Of a DNA stretch of 23,217 bases, positions 14,791 through 22,205 are shown piece by piece; within the stretch, counting starts at the first letter, position 1, and every line of letters begins with the position of its first letter. The DNA comes from JANXXV01 sp038230275 (lineage in GTDB: Bacteria; Acidobacteriota; Terriglobia; Bryobacterales; Bryobacteraceae). A program made the translations under genes and the position numbers. The notes beneath the pieces were generated by a model that was not told where the DNA came from, did not search any database, and saw nothing but the letters and a program-made list of their open reading frames with translations. The stretch covers positions 1-23,217 of the forward strand of contig JBBRNO010000106.1 of assembly GCA_038230275.1 (NCBI GenBank), given 5' to 3'.

Positions 14791-15807
14791 CTAGCGGCGT
14801 AGGAACAGGAGTGCGGCTGCCAGAGCTATGAGAAGCGCTAGAGCGATGGCGGCTCTGTTCCAAGTAAAGGTAGATTTAGGTTCCAGTGGGAGCGGCTGGG
14901 GTTCTTCCGGGGCTCCGTCCGCTTCGGCGGGAGACGAATCTTCCAAAGAGCTTAGTGCGTCGACGCGGTCGTAGGCATGTAACCGCTTTTCGATGCGAGC
15001 GCGCATTTCATCCGGGTTCGCGTTGAGGCGTTCTCTGGCGGCGCTTGGCAGTACGGCGAGGATGTCGTCAAACTGCTCAGGGATCAAGGGGCGGGTGATA
15101 TGGTAGCCGAGGACGTCGGCCAAGCAGCAGGCGACATGCACGATTCGAAGCAAATCCAGTTCTTCGCCTTCACAGCAGTCGAGGTGGCGTCCCGCACCGA
15201 TTCGGAATTCTTCCGGCAGACCCCAACGCTCAGAAAGGATCCTTCCCGCTTCGGCGTGGTGAACACCGAACTGCTCGGAATCAAAATCGAGCAGATCGAG
15301 ACAGTGGTCGGCAGCGTCTCGAATAACATTCTCGTATTCCCGCAGGTAGGCAACTAGCAGTCCAAGCCTTCCAATATCGTGGATAATGCCCGCGGTGTAG
15401 GAGATGTCGGTGAACGCTTGGCATGCCTGCGCGAGTTAGCGGGCAAGAATTGCCGTTGCCACCGTATGTTCCCAACAGCGCAGCAATTCCGCAGTCCGAA
15501 GCGCCCCTGCGGAATAGGCGCTGGTTGCCAGGGTCACGGTCACCTGCCGGGTTTGATCGAGCCCGAGGCGCGTGAGCGCGCTGCGAACATCTTTGATTCG
15601 ATGCGACCGGCCGAACTCGACGGAATTCGCGCATTGCAGGACGCGAGCGCTGAACGTGGGATCGCTGCCGACGAGGTCGGCAATTTCACCGATGTTGACG
15701 GATTCATTGGCCAGCAGCACCAAAAGGCGCGCTGCTATGGGTGGGAACGGTGGAACCTTGCTCAGACCACTAAGGACAGTGGACTTGGGTAATTTCGTAA
15801 GTGACAC
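14791..15807 (-). pseudogene. HDOD-domain protein interrupted by an in-frame TAA
   Basis: A single reading frame of 338 codons encodes an HDOD-domain signalling protein, interrupted only by TAA at codon 124 (15438-15436). Before the stop: LSKVPPFPPIAARLLVLLAN, ADLVGSDPTFSARVLQCANS and RCWEHTVATAILAR. After it, in the same frame: LAQACQAFTDISYTAGIIHD, then IGRLGLLVAYLREYENVI with the HDIG motif at residues 143-146, GVHHAEAGRILSERWGLPEE and LLRIVHVACCLADVLGYHI. A linker follows, and a C-terminal membrane helix (AAIALALLIALAAALLFLRR). Relatives have Glu at the stop position, and GAA to TAA is one substitution. The GTG start at 15807 has GGGAG about 6 bases upstream. HDOD proteins act in bacterial signalling and gene regulation. 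The break may be a true nonsense mutation or a base-call error. Confidence 0.8.
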
Positions 15808-16171
15808 GTGAGCTCCCGGTTTGCTTATCGGTCAGAGAGTAAAAGTGTTGGACCCGGAATTCGGCGAAATTCCTTGCTGCTTTTTTGGGCGTCGTTAACT
15901 CAGCCAGTCGAGAGTCCGCAGGACTTGGCGCAGATCTGCTTCCAACGCCTGAAAGGCGGACAATTGGCGGAGGTGCGCGAAGTCAGTTGTTAGTTCCGCT
16001 AGTGTAGTGTCCGCGAATTGGGTGGACCGTACCGGAAACCGCTCCTTTACAGTCGCGGCTCGGAATCTACCGTTCGAGACCGAGCCGCGCGTGTGAGCAA
16101 GCCGTTTCCTGTGTCCAGTTATTTGTCGGACAGTACGCTAGTGTCTCGTGGATTTTGGGGCCGGGGTGCGC
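15808..16171. other. Intergenic region without a convincing gene
   Basis: 364 bases between the HDOD start and the M14 peptidase stop. The two short plus-strand frames here show no family similarity and no coherent composition. It holds the long hairpin at 16054-16089, a small stem CGCCT-GAA-AGGCG (15946-15958), and an 8-base direct repeat GCTAGTGT (near 15998 and 16137). TAGTGTCCGC, seen at about 16004, also occurs at the end of the STGP gene (13979-13988). These could be traces of an old mobile element, but I cannot identify one. Confidence 0.5.
16054..16089. repeat. Perfect 10-bp inverted repeat (hairpin)
   Basis: CGCGGCTCGG (16054-16063) and its exact complement CCGAGCCGCG (16080-16089) flank a 16-base loop. 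It lies about 80 bases beyond the M14 peptidase stop on the minus strand. Neither side has a T-tract, so it is not a standard intrinsic terminator; it could stabilise a transcript end or bind a protein. Confidence 0.65.
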
Positions 16172-17347
16172 TTAGAGCAGTGCACGGTGGATGGCTTGGA
16201 TTAGCTGGCTGCCGAACGTGAGTCGGTCTTGCACGGTTGGGAGATGGCCGAGGCGATCGTTGAATGCGATGCGCTGTTCCATGAGGAAGCCGGGTATTTG
16301 AAAATCTTTGTAGAGGCCCTGGATTACGTTCATGCGGCCCGGCGTTCCCGGGGTGGTGGTGGTCTCGGTGGCGAACAGGGGCCTGGTGGGCGCGAAGGTG
16401 GAGAGCTGTTTTAGCGCGGCGAAGAATTTCTCCCCTAGCGGTTGGAATTTCGCTACGCCTTCCAGGTATTCGCTGGTCTCGGTGTTGTGCAGCGAGAAGA
16501 AGAGGTCTATGGTTCGCCCGGCCTTTAGCCATGCGGCGATGGCCCGCCTTTGGGCGGTGATTTCCGGCATGTCCTGTGCGGCCATGGTATCCCAGTTGCG
16601 ATTGAGGTCGTAGCCATTGCGGTTGAAACGCACGCCGCCCGCGGCCACTCCATCGGGATCGGCCAGCGGGAGAATTTTCCAGGTGATGGATTCGCGCAGT
16701 GCCTGGCCGGCGGGGCTCAGAAGGGCGCGGATGGCTCCTTCGCCTACCCAGGAACTGCCGCTCTCCCAGCTATGCTGCCGGAACATCAGCCAGACGGTCT
16801 TGCGAGGGGAGCCGGTGGCGATGGTCCAAAGCAGCAGGTCGCGGCCTTGCACCGACTTTCCGATTTTCTCTTCGTGAAAGGCGGGGTCGTTCGCGATTTC
16901 CTTGCGCAGTCGCGCCAGGTTTTCGTTGGTGTAGGGCGGAGTATGGGCGATCCAAAAGCGCTCCGCTTGGGGAATGATACGCAGGCGCAAGCGTGGCTGA
17001 GCGGCATCGTATTCAAACGTCTTGACGTGGGTCCAGGTGCGGCCGTCATCGTAACTGATTACGGGTGGAGTGTCGCCGGTGATGGCTCCCTGGTTCAGTT
17101 TGAAGTTGTATTCGCCGGGGAGACTGACCATGTCGAGCAGGAGTTCGGACTTTCCGGCATTGTCGACGCGGAAGTAATACCAACTGCCCTGGCGGTTGCG
17201 ACGGTTCTGATCGGCCTGCCCGGCCACGTGGAGCCGGAAGTTGGATGCGCCGATCTTTTCGATTTCCCCTAATGAGCCACCTTCGAAGTCTGTGTGGACC
17301 GATGCCGCGCTTAGAACGCTTGCGGCGAAGAAGAGAGCTGCCTTCAT
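16172..17347 (-). CDS. Secreted M14-family zinc carboxypeptidase
   Basis: A 391-residue metallocarboxypeptidase related to the cytosolic-carboxypeptidase-like M14 branch. Residues 1-16 (MKAALFFAASVLSAAS) are a signal peptide. Residues ~18-130 form the beta-sandwich N-terminal domain typical of this branch (GSWYYFRVDNAG, PPVISYDDGRTW). The peptidase domain has zinc ligands His192 and Glu195 in MFRQHSWESGSS, where most relatives have HPGE; NRNGYDLNRNWD (242-253) for substrate binding; the third ligand His287 in SLHNTETSEYL; and a likely catalytic Glu357 in GFLMEQRI. It probably trims C-terminal residues from peptides in the periplasm or outside. The start is at ATG 17347; TATAGA (17366-17361) lies 13 bases upstream as a possible -10. 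Divergent from the aldo/keto reductase. Confidence 0.88.
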   Translation of the reverse strand: MKAALFFAASVLSAASVHTDFEGGSLGEIEKIGASNFRLHVAGQADQNRRNRQGSWYYFRVDNAGKSELLLDMVSLPGEYNFKLNQGAITGDTPPVISYDDGRTWTHVKTFEYDAAQPRLRLRIIPQAERFWIAHTPPYTNENLARLRKEIANDPAFHEEKIGKSVQGRDLLLWTIATGSPRKTVWLMFRQHSWESGSSWVGEGAIRALLSPAGQALRESITWKILPLADPDGVAAGGVRFNRNGYDLNRNWDTMAAQDMPEITAQRRAIAAWLKAGRTIDLFFSLHNTETSEYLEGVAKFQPLGEKFFAALKQLSTFAPTRPLFATETTTTPGTPGRMNVIQGLYKDFQIPGFLMEQRIAFNDRLGHLPTVQDRLTFGSQLIQAIHRALL

Positions 17348-17415
17348 TTAGAGCAGTGTATCTATATTTCGACAATCGTAATTCGAGGAAGGGCTTCGGG
17401 TAATATCGAAGGGAC

Positions 17416-18339
17416 ATGGAAATGCGCACACTCGGGAAGACCGGATTACAGGTATCGCGGCTTGGATTTGGAGCTGCTCCGCTGGGCAACGAATATGGCG
17501 GGATGGAAAATGTGGAGGCGAAGCGGGCCATCGATCTGGCGATTGATAGCGGCATCAATTTTTTCGATGTTGCTCCTTATTACGGCAGGACGCTGGCGGA
17601 GACGCGGCTGGGCGAGATGCTGAAGGGCCGGCGGCATGAGGTGATACTGGCGACAAAGTGCGCGCGTTATGATTTGGCGGGATTCGATTTTTCAGCGGAA
17701 CGGGTGACGCGGAGCGTAGATGAATCCCTGCTGCGGCTGCAGACGGACTACCTGGACATCATGCATGTTCACGATGTGGAGTTTGGAGACAAACGGCAGA
17801 TTGTCGAGGAGACGATTCCAGCGCTGCGGCGGGCGCAGGCAGCGGGCAAGGCGCGGTTCATTGGCATTACCGGCCTTTCGCTGCGAATGTTGCGGGAAGT
17901 ATCGGCGGAGGCGCCGGTGGACTGCATGCTGAGTTACTGCCGCTACAATTTGCTGAATACAGATGTAACGGCCATGGACCCGGAGGGTCTAATCAACGCA
18001 TCCCCTTTACATATGGGACTACTGACACCAGCCGGACCGCCTCCGTGGCACCCGGCCATGCCAATTGTGCGCGAGACCGCGCGGCGCATTGTGGAGTTTT
18101 GCCAGAGCAGGGGCGTCTCCGTGACGGACACCGCGCTGCAGTTCGCACTGGGTAACCCCTTGCTTGCAACTACGTTTGCCGGAATGTCTACTACCGCGGA
18201 AGTGCGACAGAATTTGAAGGCGCTGGAAGGCACCGCCGATCCGGAGATTCTGCGCGAGATTGAGATTCTGGCGGCGCCGGCGCGCGGACGCATCTGGAAG
18301 GCGGGGCGGCCGGAGAATTACGACTCTAATATGGAATAA
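17416..18339 (+). CDS. Aldo/keto reductase (L-galactose / aldose dehydrogenase-like)
   Basis: A 307-residue NAD(P)-dependent aldo/keto reductase with a TIM-barrel fold. MRTLGKTGLQVSRLGFGAAP starts the family; the catalytic tetrad is Asp51 and Tyr56 in FFDVAPYYG, Lys81 in ATKCARYD and His119 in MHVHDVEF. INASPLHMGLLTPAGPP.WHP places it near L-galactose dehydrogenase and D-threo-aldose 1-dehydrogenase. Between CRYNLLNTD and GLINASP only about eight residues (183-190) remain, where relatives have a full helix of roughly 15-20, so one barrel helix appears shortened by an in-frame deletion. The catalytic residues are intact. The O-methyltransferase gene starts two bases after its stop, indicating an operon. 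Confidence 0.9.
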   Translation: MEMRTLGKTGLQVSRLGFGAAPLGNEYGGMENVEAKRAIDLAIDSGINFFDVAPYYGRTLAETRLGEMLKGRRHEVILATKCARYDLAGFDFSAERVTRSVDESLLRLQTDYLDIMHVHDVEFGDKRQIVEETIPALRRAQAAGKARFIGITGLSLRMLREVSAEAPVDCMLSYCRYNLLNTDVTAMDPEGLINASPLHMGLLTPAGPPPWHPAMPIVRETARRIVEFCQSRGVSVTDTALQFALGNPLLATTFAGMSTTAEVRQNLKALEGTADPEILREIEILAAPARGRIWKAGRPENYDSNME

Positions 18340-18341
18340 CC

Positions 18342-19007
18342 ATGTCCCACACACATACGAATCTTAGCGACGAACTGGCCGCTTATCTGCGGCGGGTATC
18401 TTTGCGCGAGCCGGACGTCATGCGGCGGCTGCGCGAGCGGACCACGTCTGTACCGGAAGCGCGGATGCAAATCACGCCGGAACAAGGGCAGTTCATGCAG
18501 TTGCTGGTGCAGATTCTGGGGGCGCGGAAGACGCTGGAGGTGGGCGTGTTTACGGGCTACAGTTCCCTGGCGGTGGCGTTGGCGCTGCCCGCTGACGGGC
18601 GCGTGACGGCGTGCGATGTGAGCGAGGAATGGACGTCCATCGGGAAGCCTTTCTGGGAAGAGGCGGGTGTGGCGAATAAGATAGACCTGCATCTGGCGCC
18701 CGCGGTGGAGACGCTGGACCGGTTGATTGCGGACGGGCAGCAGGGGACGTATGATTTCGCGTTTATCGATGCGGATAAGGCGAACTATGACCACTACTAC
18801 GAACGGGCGCTGGTGCTGGTGAGAGCGGGCGGATTGATTGGGATCGACAACGTGCTTTGGCATTCGAAGGTGATTGATCCTTCGGTGAACGACACCGATA
18901 CCATTGCCATCCGCGCGTTAAATGAAAAGATCCATGGAGATGACCGGGTTAGTTTGAGCCTGGTTCCAATTGGCGATGGATTGACGCTGGCACGCAAGCG
19001 GAAATGA
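18342..19007 (+). CDS. Class I SAM-dependent O-methyltransferase
   Basis: A 221-residue O-methyltransferase of the caffeoyl-CoA/catechol type, which transfers a methyl group from S-adenosylmethionine to a hydroxyl in a metal-dependent way. MQITPEQGQFMQLLVQILGA is the family lead-in; TLEVGVFTGYSSLAVALAL is SAM motif I; VTACDVSEEW follows with the acidic residue for the ribose; FAFIDADKANYDHYYE holds the metal-binding Asp; GIDNVLWHSKV is the later metal/substrate block. The small-molecule substrate is not evident. It sits two bases behind the aldo/keto reductase and three bases ahead of the histidine kinase, so all three are probably co-transcribed. Confidence 0.93.
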   Translation: MSHTHTNLSDELAAYLRRVSLREPDVMRRLRERTTSVPEARMQITPEQGQFMQLLVQILGARKTLEVGVFTGYSSLAVALALPADGRVTACDVSEEWTSIGKPFWEEAGVANKIDLHLAPAVETLDRLIADGQQGTYDFAFIDADKANYDHYYERALVLVRAGGLIGIDNVLWHSKVIDPSVNDTDTIAIRALNEKIHGDDRVSLSLVPIGDGLTLARKRK

Positions 19008-19010
19008 ATC

Positions 19011-21509
19011 ATGCGGACAGCGTCACGCTACGGATTGGCCATTTGTTCGGTGAGTCTGGTGGTGTGTTTGAAGCTGGCGTTTCCCGCCTATCTTGGGGCC
19101 GCGGTTCCATTCCTTTTATTCTTCGGTCCGATTCTTTTGACGGCGAGTTATGCGGGCAGAGGACCGGCAGCGCTGGCGACCGTGCTATCGGCTGCGGCGG
19201 CGGGATATTTTTTCTTGACACCCTCCTTTTCGTTCTCGCTTGCGGGGCCGGGCGTAGTGCAACTGGCCGTTTTCCTGCTGGAAGGTGCTGTGATCACGGA
19301 AATGAGTTCGCGGTGGCGAACGTCTGAGCAGGCAGCGCGTCTGCAGCGGGACCTGCTGCGGACCACCTTACTGAGTATTGGTGATGCGGTGGTGACTACC
19401 GACGCAGCGGGCCGGGTTGTGTTGATGAATCCGGTAGCCGAGACTCTTTTGGGATATGGCCAGGAAGAGACGGAAGGGAAGCCGCTGGATGACATTTTCC
19501 AGATTGTGGACGAGACCAGCCGGGAGCAAGTGCCGACGCCGGTTCGCACGGTATTGGCAAAGGGTTCCGGCCCAGGCCTGGCGGCTCATTCCCTTCTCAT
19601 TTCACGGGAAGGTAAAGAGATCCCCATCGACAATAGCGGCGCACCGATCCGGGGATCAGATGGAGTTCTGGAGGGTGCGGTGTTGGTGTTTCGCGATACC
19701 AGTGAGCGGCGAACGGCGGCGCGGGAGGTGGAGGAATCCGCGCGGCGGTTGTCCTCTGTGCTAGAGAACATCCGCGACGGTTTTGTGATATTGGACGCGG
19801 ATTGGCGCTATGTCTTTCTGAACGAGCAGGCGGCGAAGATTCGGGGGAGGCCGCGCGAGGAATTGCTGGGAACGAAATATTGGCAGGAACCGGTGCAGCC
19901 GGCATCCGTGCAGTGGCACCAGGAATTTCAGCGAGCCGTGCGGGAAAACGTAAGTGTTCACTTTGAAGAGGGCTCCGCGAGCGGTGACCCCTGGTATGCG
20001 GTGGACGCGTACCCTTCGCCGGACGGCCTGTCTGTTTTCATGCGCGACGTCTCCGGGGAGCGCAGGGCGGCGGAGGAGCTTCGCATCAGCAATGAACGAT
20101 TCCGCCGTTTGTACGAGGCAAATTTGATCGGGATCGTGTTCTGGAATACGAAGACGGGAGTGACCGAGGGAAACGATGAATACTTCCGGCTGGCCGGATT
20201 CACGCGGAAAGAATTTGCAGAGCGGGGCGGTATTCGATTCGGGGAACTGACGCCGCCGGAACACAAAGAGAAAGAGAGCCTGATTCTTGAACGAATGCTG
20301 GTGAACGGGACGTCGGGTTTGTACGAGAAAGAATACCTGCACCGCGATGGCACGCGTGTTCCGGTGTTGATTGGGTTGGCGCTGCTGGACAAATCCCGGC
20401 AGGACGGAGTTTCGTTCGCGCTGGACATCTCCGACCGGAAAATGGCGGAGCGCCGGTTCCGGCAACTGGCCGATTTCGCGCCGGTTAAGGTCTGGATTGC
20501 GGCGGCCGACGGGGGGCTACATTTTTGCAACAAGCGGTGGCTGGAGTTTAGGGGCCGGACGATGGAACAGGAAGCAGGGACGGGATGGACGGAGGGTGTA
20601 CACCCGGACGATTTGCAGGGCGCTATGACGACGTACCTGACGGCATTGGAAGCGCGGCGGAAATTCCGCATGGAGTTCCGGTTGCGCCGGCACGACGGGC
20701 AGTGGCGATGGGTGCTGGATGATGGCCAGCCGATTTATTCGATTGCCGGAGAAATCGAGGGCTATATCGGATCCTGCGTAGACATCACGGAGCGGCGCCA
20801 GTCTGAAGAGCAATTGCAGCGAACCAACGCCGCGTTGCAACGGTCGAATGAGGATCTGCGGCAGTTTGCGTATGCCGCCAGCCACGATCTGCAAGAGCCG
20901 TTGCGCATGGTGAGTTTGTATACGCAACTGCTGGCGAAGAGGTACAAGGGCAGGCTGGACACCGATGCGGATCAATTCATGGATTTTGCGACCGGCGGGG
21001 CGAAGCGGATGTCCGAGCTAGTGCAAGATCTGCTTGCATTTACACAAGTGGCGGAAGAGCAGGAAGCGATTGATGCGCCGGTGGCGAGCGGCGCGGCGCT
21101 GGAGCGCACCTTGGCGGGCATGCGGCTGGCACTGGAGGGCGCCACGGTGACGCACGGCGAGTTGCCGATGGTTGCAGTGCATGCGCAACACTTGACGCAA
21201 CTTTTTCAGAATCTGATTGGGAACGCGGTGAAGTATAGAGGAAAAGAGGCGCCGGCGATTCACGTATCGGCGTGGCGCGACGAACGGTGGTGGGTGTATT
21301 CGGTAAAGGATAACGGCATGGGCATCGACGCTCAGTATCACGAGCGGATCTTCGGCATCTTCAAGCGGTTGCACCGGGAGGAATATCCGGGAACCGGGAT
21401 TGGGCTGGCGATCTGTTCGCGAATTGTTGAGCGGTATGGCGGACGGATCTGGGTGAACTCAAAGGCAGGCGAGGGCGCGGAGTTTCTATTCACGCTGCCG
21501 GGGGCTTGA
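19011..21509 (+). CDS. Multi-PAS sensor histidine kinase
   Basis: An 832-residue membrane sensor kinase. Residues 1-~100 contain about four hydrophobic helices in a DUF4118-like (KdpD-type) sensor module. Four PAS domains follow at approximately 115-235, 240-355, 360-480 and 485-605; each ends in a D[IVT]S/TERR-like motif (FRDTSERR, MRDVSGERR, LDISDRKM, VDITERRQ). The HisKA domain has the phospho-acceptor His625 in AASHDLQEPLRM. The ATPase domain has NLIGNAVKYRG, VKDNGMGID and GTGIGLAICSRIVERYGGRI. It would autophosphorylate in response to an unknown signal, likely a cytosolic ligand or redox state. No response regulator is encoded in the window, so it is an orphan. The start is three bases after the O-methyltransferase stop. 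Confidence 0.94.
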   Translation: MRTASRYGLAICSVSLVVCLKLAFPAYLGAAVPFLLFFGPILLTASYAGRGPAALATVLSAAAAGYFFLTPSFSFSLAGPGVVQLAVFLLEGAVITEMSSRWRTSEQAARLQRDLLRTTLLSIGDAVVTTDAAGRVVLMNPVAETLLGYGQEETEGKPLDDIFQIVDETSREQVPTPVRTVLAKGSGPGLAAHSLLISREGKEIPIDNSGAPIRGSDGVLEGAVLVFRDTSERRTAAREVEESARRLSSVLENIRDGFVILDADWRYVFLNEQAAKIRGRPREELLGTKYWQEPVQPASVQWHQEFQRAVRENVSVHFEEGSASGDPWYAVDAYPSPDGLSVFMRDVSGERRAAEELRISNERFRRLYEANLIGIVFWNTKTGVTEGNDEYFRLAGFTRKEFAERGGIRFGELTPPEHKEKESLILERMLVNGTSGLYEKEYLHRDGTRVPVLIGLALLDKSRQDGVSFALDISDRKMAERRFRQLADFAPVKVWIAAADGGLHFCNKRWLEFRGRTMEQEAGTGWTEGVHPDDLQGAMTTYLTALEARRKFRMEFRLRRHDGQWRWVLDDGQPIYSIAGEIEGYIGSCVDITERRQSEEQLQRTNAALQRSNEDLRQFAYAASHDLQEPLRMVSLYTQLLAKRYKGRLDTDADQFMDFATGGAKRMSELVQDLLAFTQVAEEQEAIDAPVASGAALERTLAGMRLALEGATVTHGELPMVAVHAQHLTQLFQNLIGNAVKYRGKEAPAIHVSAWRDERWWVYSVKDNGMGIDAQYHERIFGIFKRLHREEYPGTGIGLAICSRIVERYGGRIWVNSKAGEGAEFLFTLPGA

Positions 21510-21514
21510 GGTTC

Positions 21515-21523
21515 TGTTAAAAT
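21515..21523 (+). promoter_or_regulatory. Candidate extended -10 promoter of purQL
   Basis: TGTTAAAAT matches the extended -10 pattern TGnTAtAAT with one mismatch and ends 11 bases before the purQ ATG at 21535. Transcription would start around 21530, giving a leader of about five bases. No good -35 is present, as can occur with extended -10 promoters. It lies in the 25-base gap after the histidine kinase. Confidence 0.45.
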
Positions 21524-21534
21524 AAGAGCATCCC

Positions 21535-22203
21535 ATGAAGTTTGGCGTCGTTGTCTTCCCTGGCAGTAATTGTGATCATGATTCCTGGTTCGCTGTGTCT
21601 CACAACCTTGGCGAGACAGCCGAATTCATCTGGCACGACGCTACGCGTCTTGGCGATGTGGATGCGATCATTCTTCCCGGCGGGTTCTCGTATGGAGACT
21701 ATCTGCGTTGCGGAGCGATTGCGCGATTTTCGCCGGTGATGTCCGCCGTGGCTAAGTTCGCGTCCGATGGCGGGCTGGTGCTGGGCATTTGCAACGGGTT
21801 TCAGATTCTGGTGGAGAGCGGGCTCTTGCCGGGCGCGCTGATGCGGAATCGCGGGTTAAAGTTTCTGTGCAAGGATGTGCAGCTTCGCACCGAGACTACT
21901 TTGTCGCCGTTCACGCACGGGGCGTCGAAGGGGCAGATTCTGCGTATCCCGATTGCGCATGGCGAAGGATCTTACTTTGCCGATGAGCGCACGCTGGACG
22001 AACTTGAGGCTGAGGATCGCGTGGCATTCCGTTACGTGGACAATCCGAATGGTTCGGCGCGCGATATCGCCGGAATTTTGAATCCGGGGCGCAATGTTCT
22101 GGGGATGATGCCGCATCCGGATCGGGCGGGCGAACCGTTGATGGGTTCCAGCGATGGGTTGGTGCTGCTACGATCCATGGTTTCCAGCCTGGCGGTCAAA
22201 TAA
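21535..22203 (+). CDS. purQ: Phosphoribosylformylglycinamidine synthase, glutaminase subunit
   Basis: A 222-residue class I glutamine amidotransferase that feeds ammonia to PurL in step four of purine synthesis. KFGVVVFPGSNCDHDSW and ILPGGFSYGDYLRCGAIA are family signatures; the nucleophile is Cys86 in LGICNGFQIL. The His of the triad is His194 in MMPHPDRAGE, and the third member is Asp196 where PurQ proteins usually have Glu (HPER). purL begins three bases downstream. The small partner PurS, usually next to purQ, is not in front of it, where the unrelated kinase gene lies, so PurS must be encoded elsewhere. Length is normal for the family. Confidence 0.96.
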   Translation: MKFGVVVFPGSNCDHDSWFAVSHNLGETAEFIWHDATRLGDVDAIILPGGFSYGDYLRCGAIARFSPVMSAVAKFASDGGLVLGICNGFQILVESGLLPGALMRNRGLKFLCKDVQLRTETTLSPFTHGASKGQILRIPIAHGEGSYFADERTLDELEAEDRVAFRYVDNPNGSARDIAGILNPGRNVLGMMPHPDRAGEPLMGSSDGLVLLRSMVSSLAVK

Positions 22204-22205
22204 GA

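Noticed and set aside
15281..15634. 117-residue minus-strand frame bridging the HDOD stop
   Set aside because: It is in a different frame from both conserved HDOD halves, which share one frame; it does not indicate a frameshift.
15857..15890. GGAATT-N6-AATTCC stem followed by a T-run, resembling a plus-strand terminator
   Set aside because: The stem is only six mostly A-T pairs, the T-run is seven bases away, and no plus-strand gene ends before it.
15808..15993. 61-residue plus-strand frame in the intergenic region
   Set aside because: No recognisable motif, atypical composition, and its start coincides with the HDOD ribosome-binding region on the other strand.
16018..16221. 67-residue plus-strand frame after the hairpin
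   Set aside because: It passes through the inverted repeat and into the M14 gene, with no coherent protein features.
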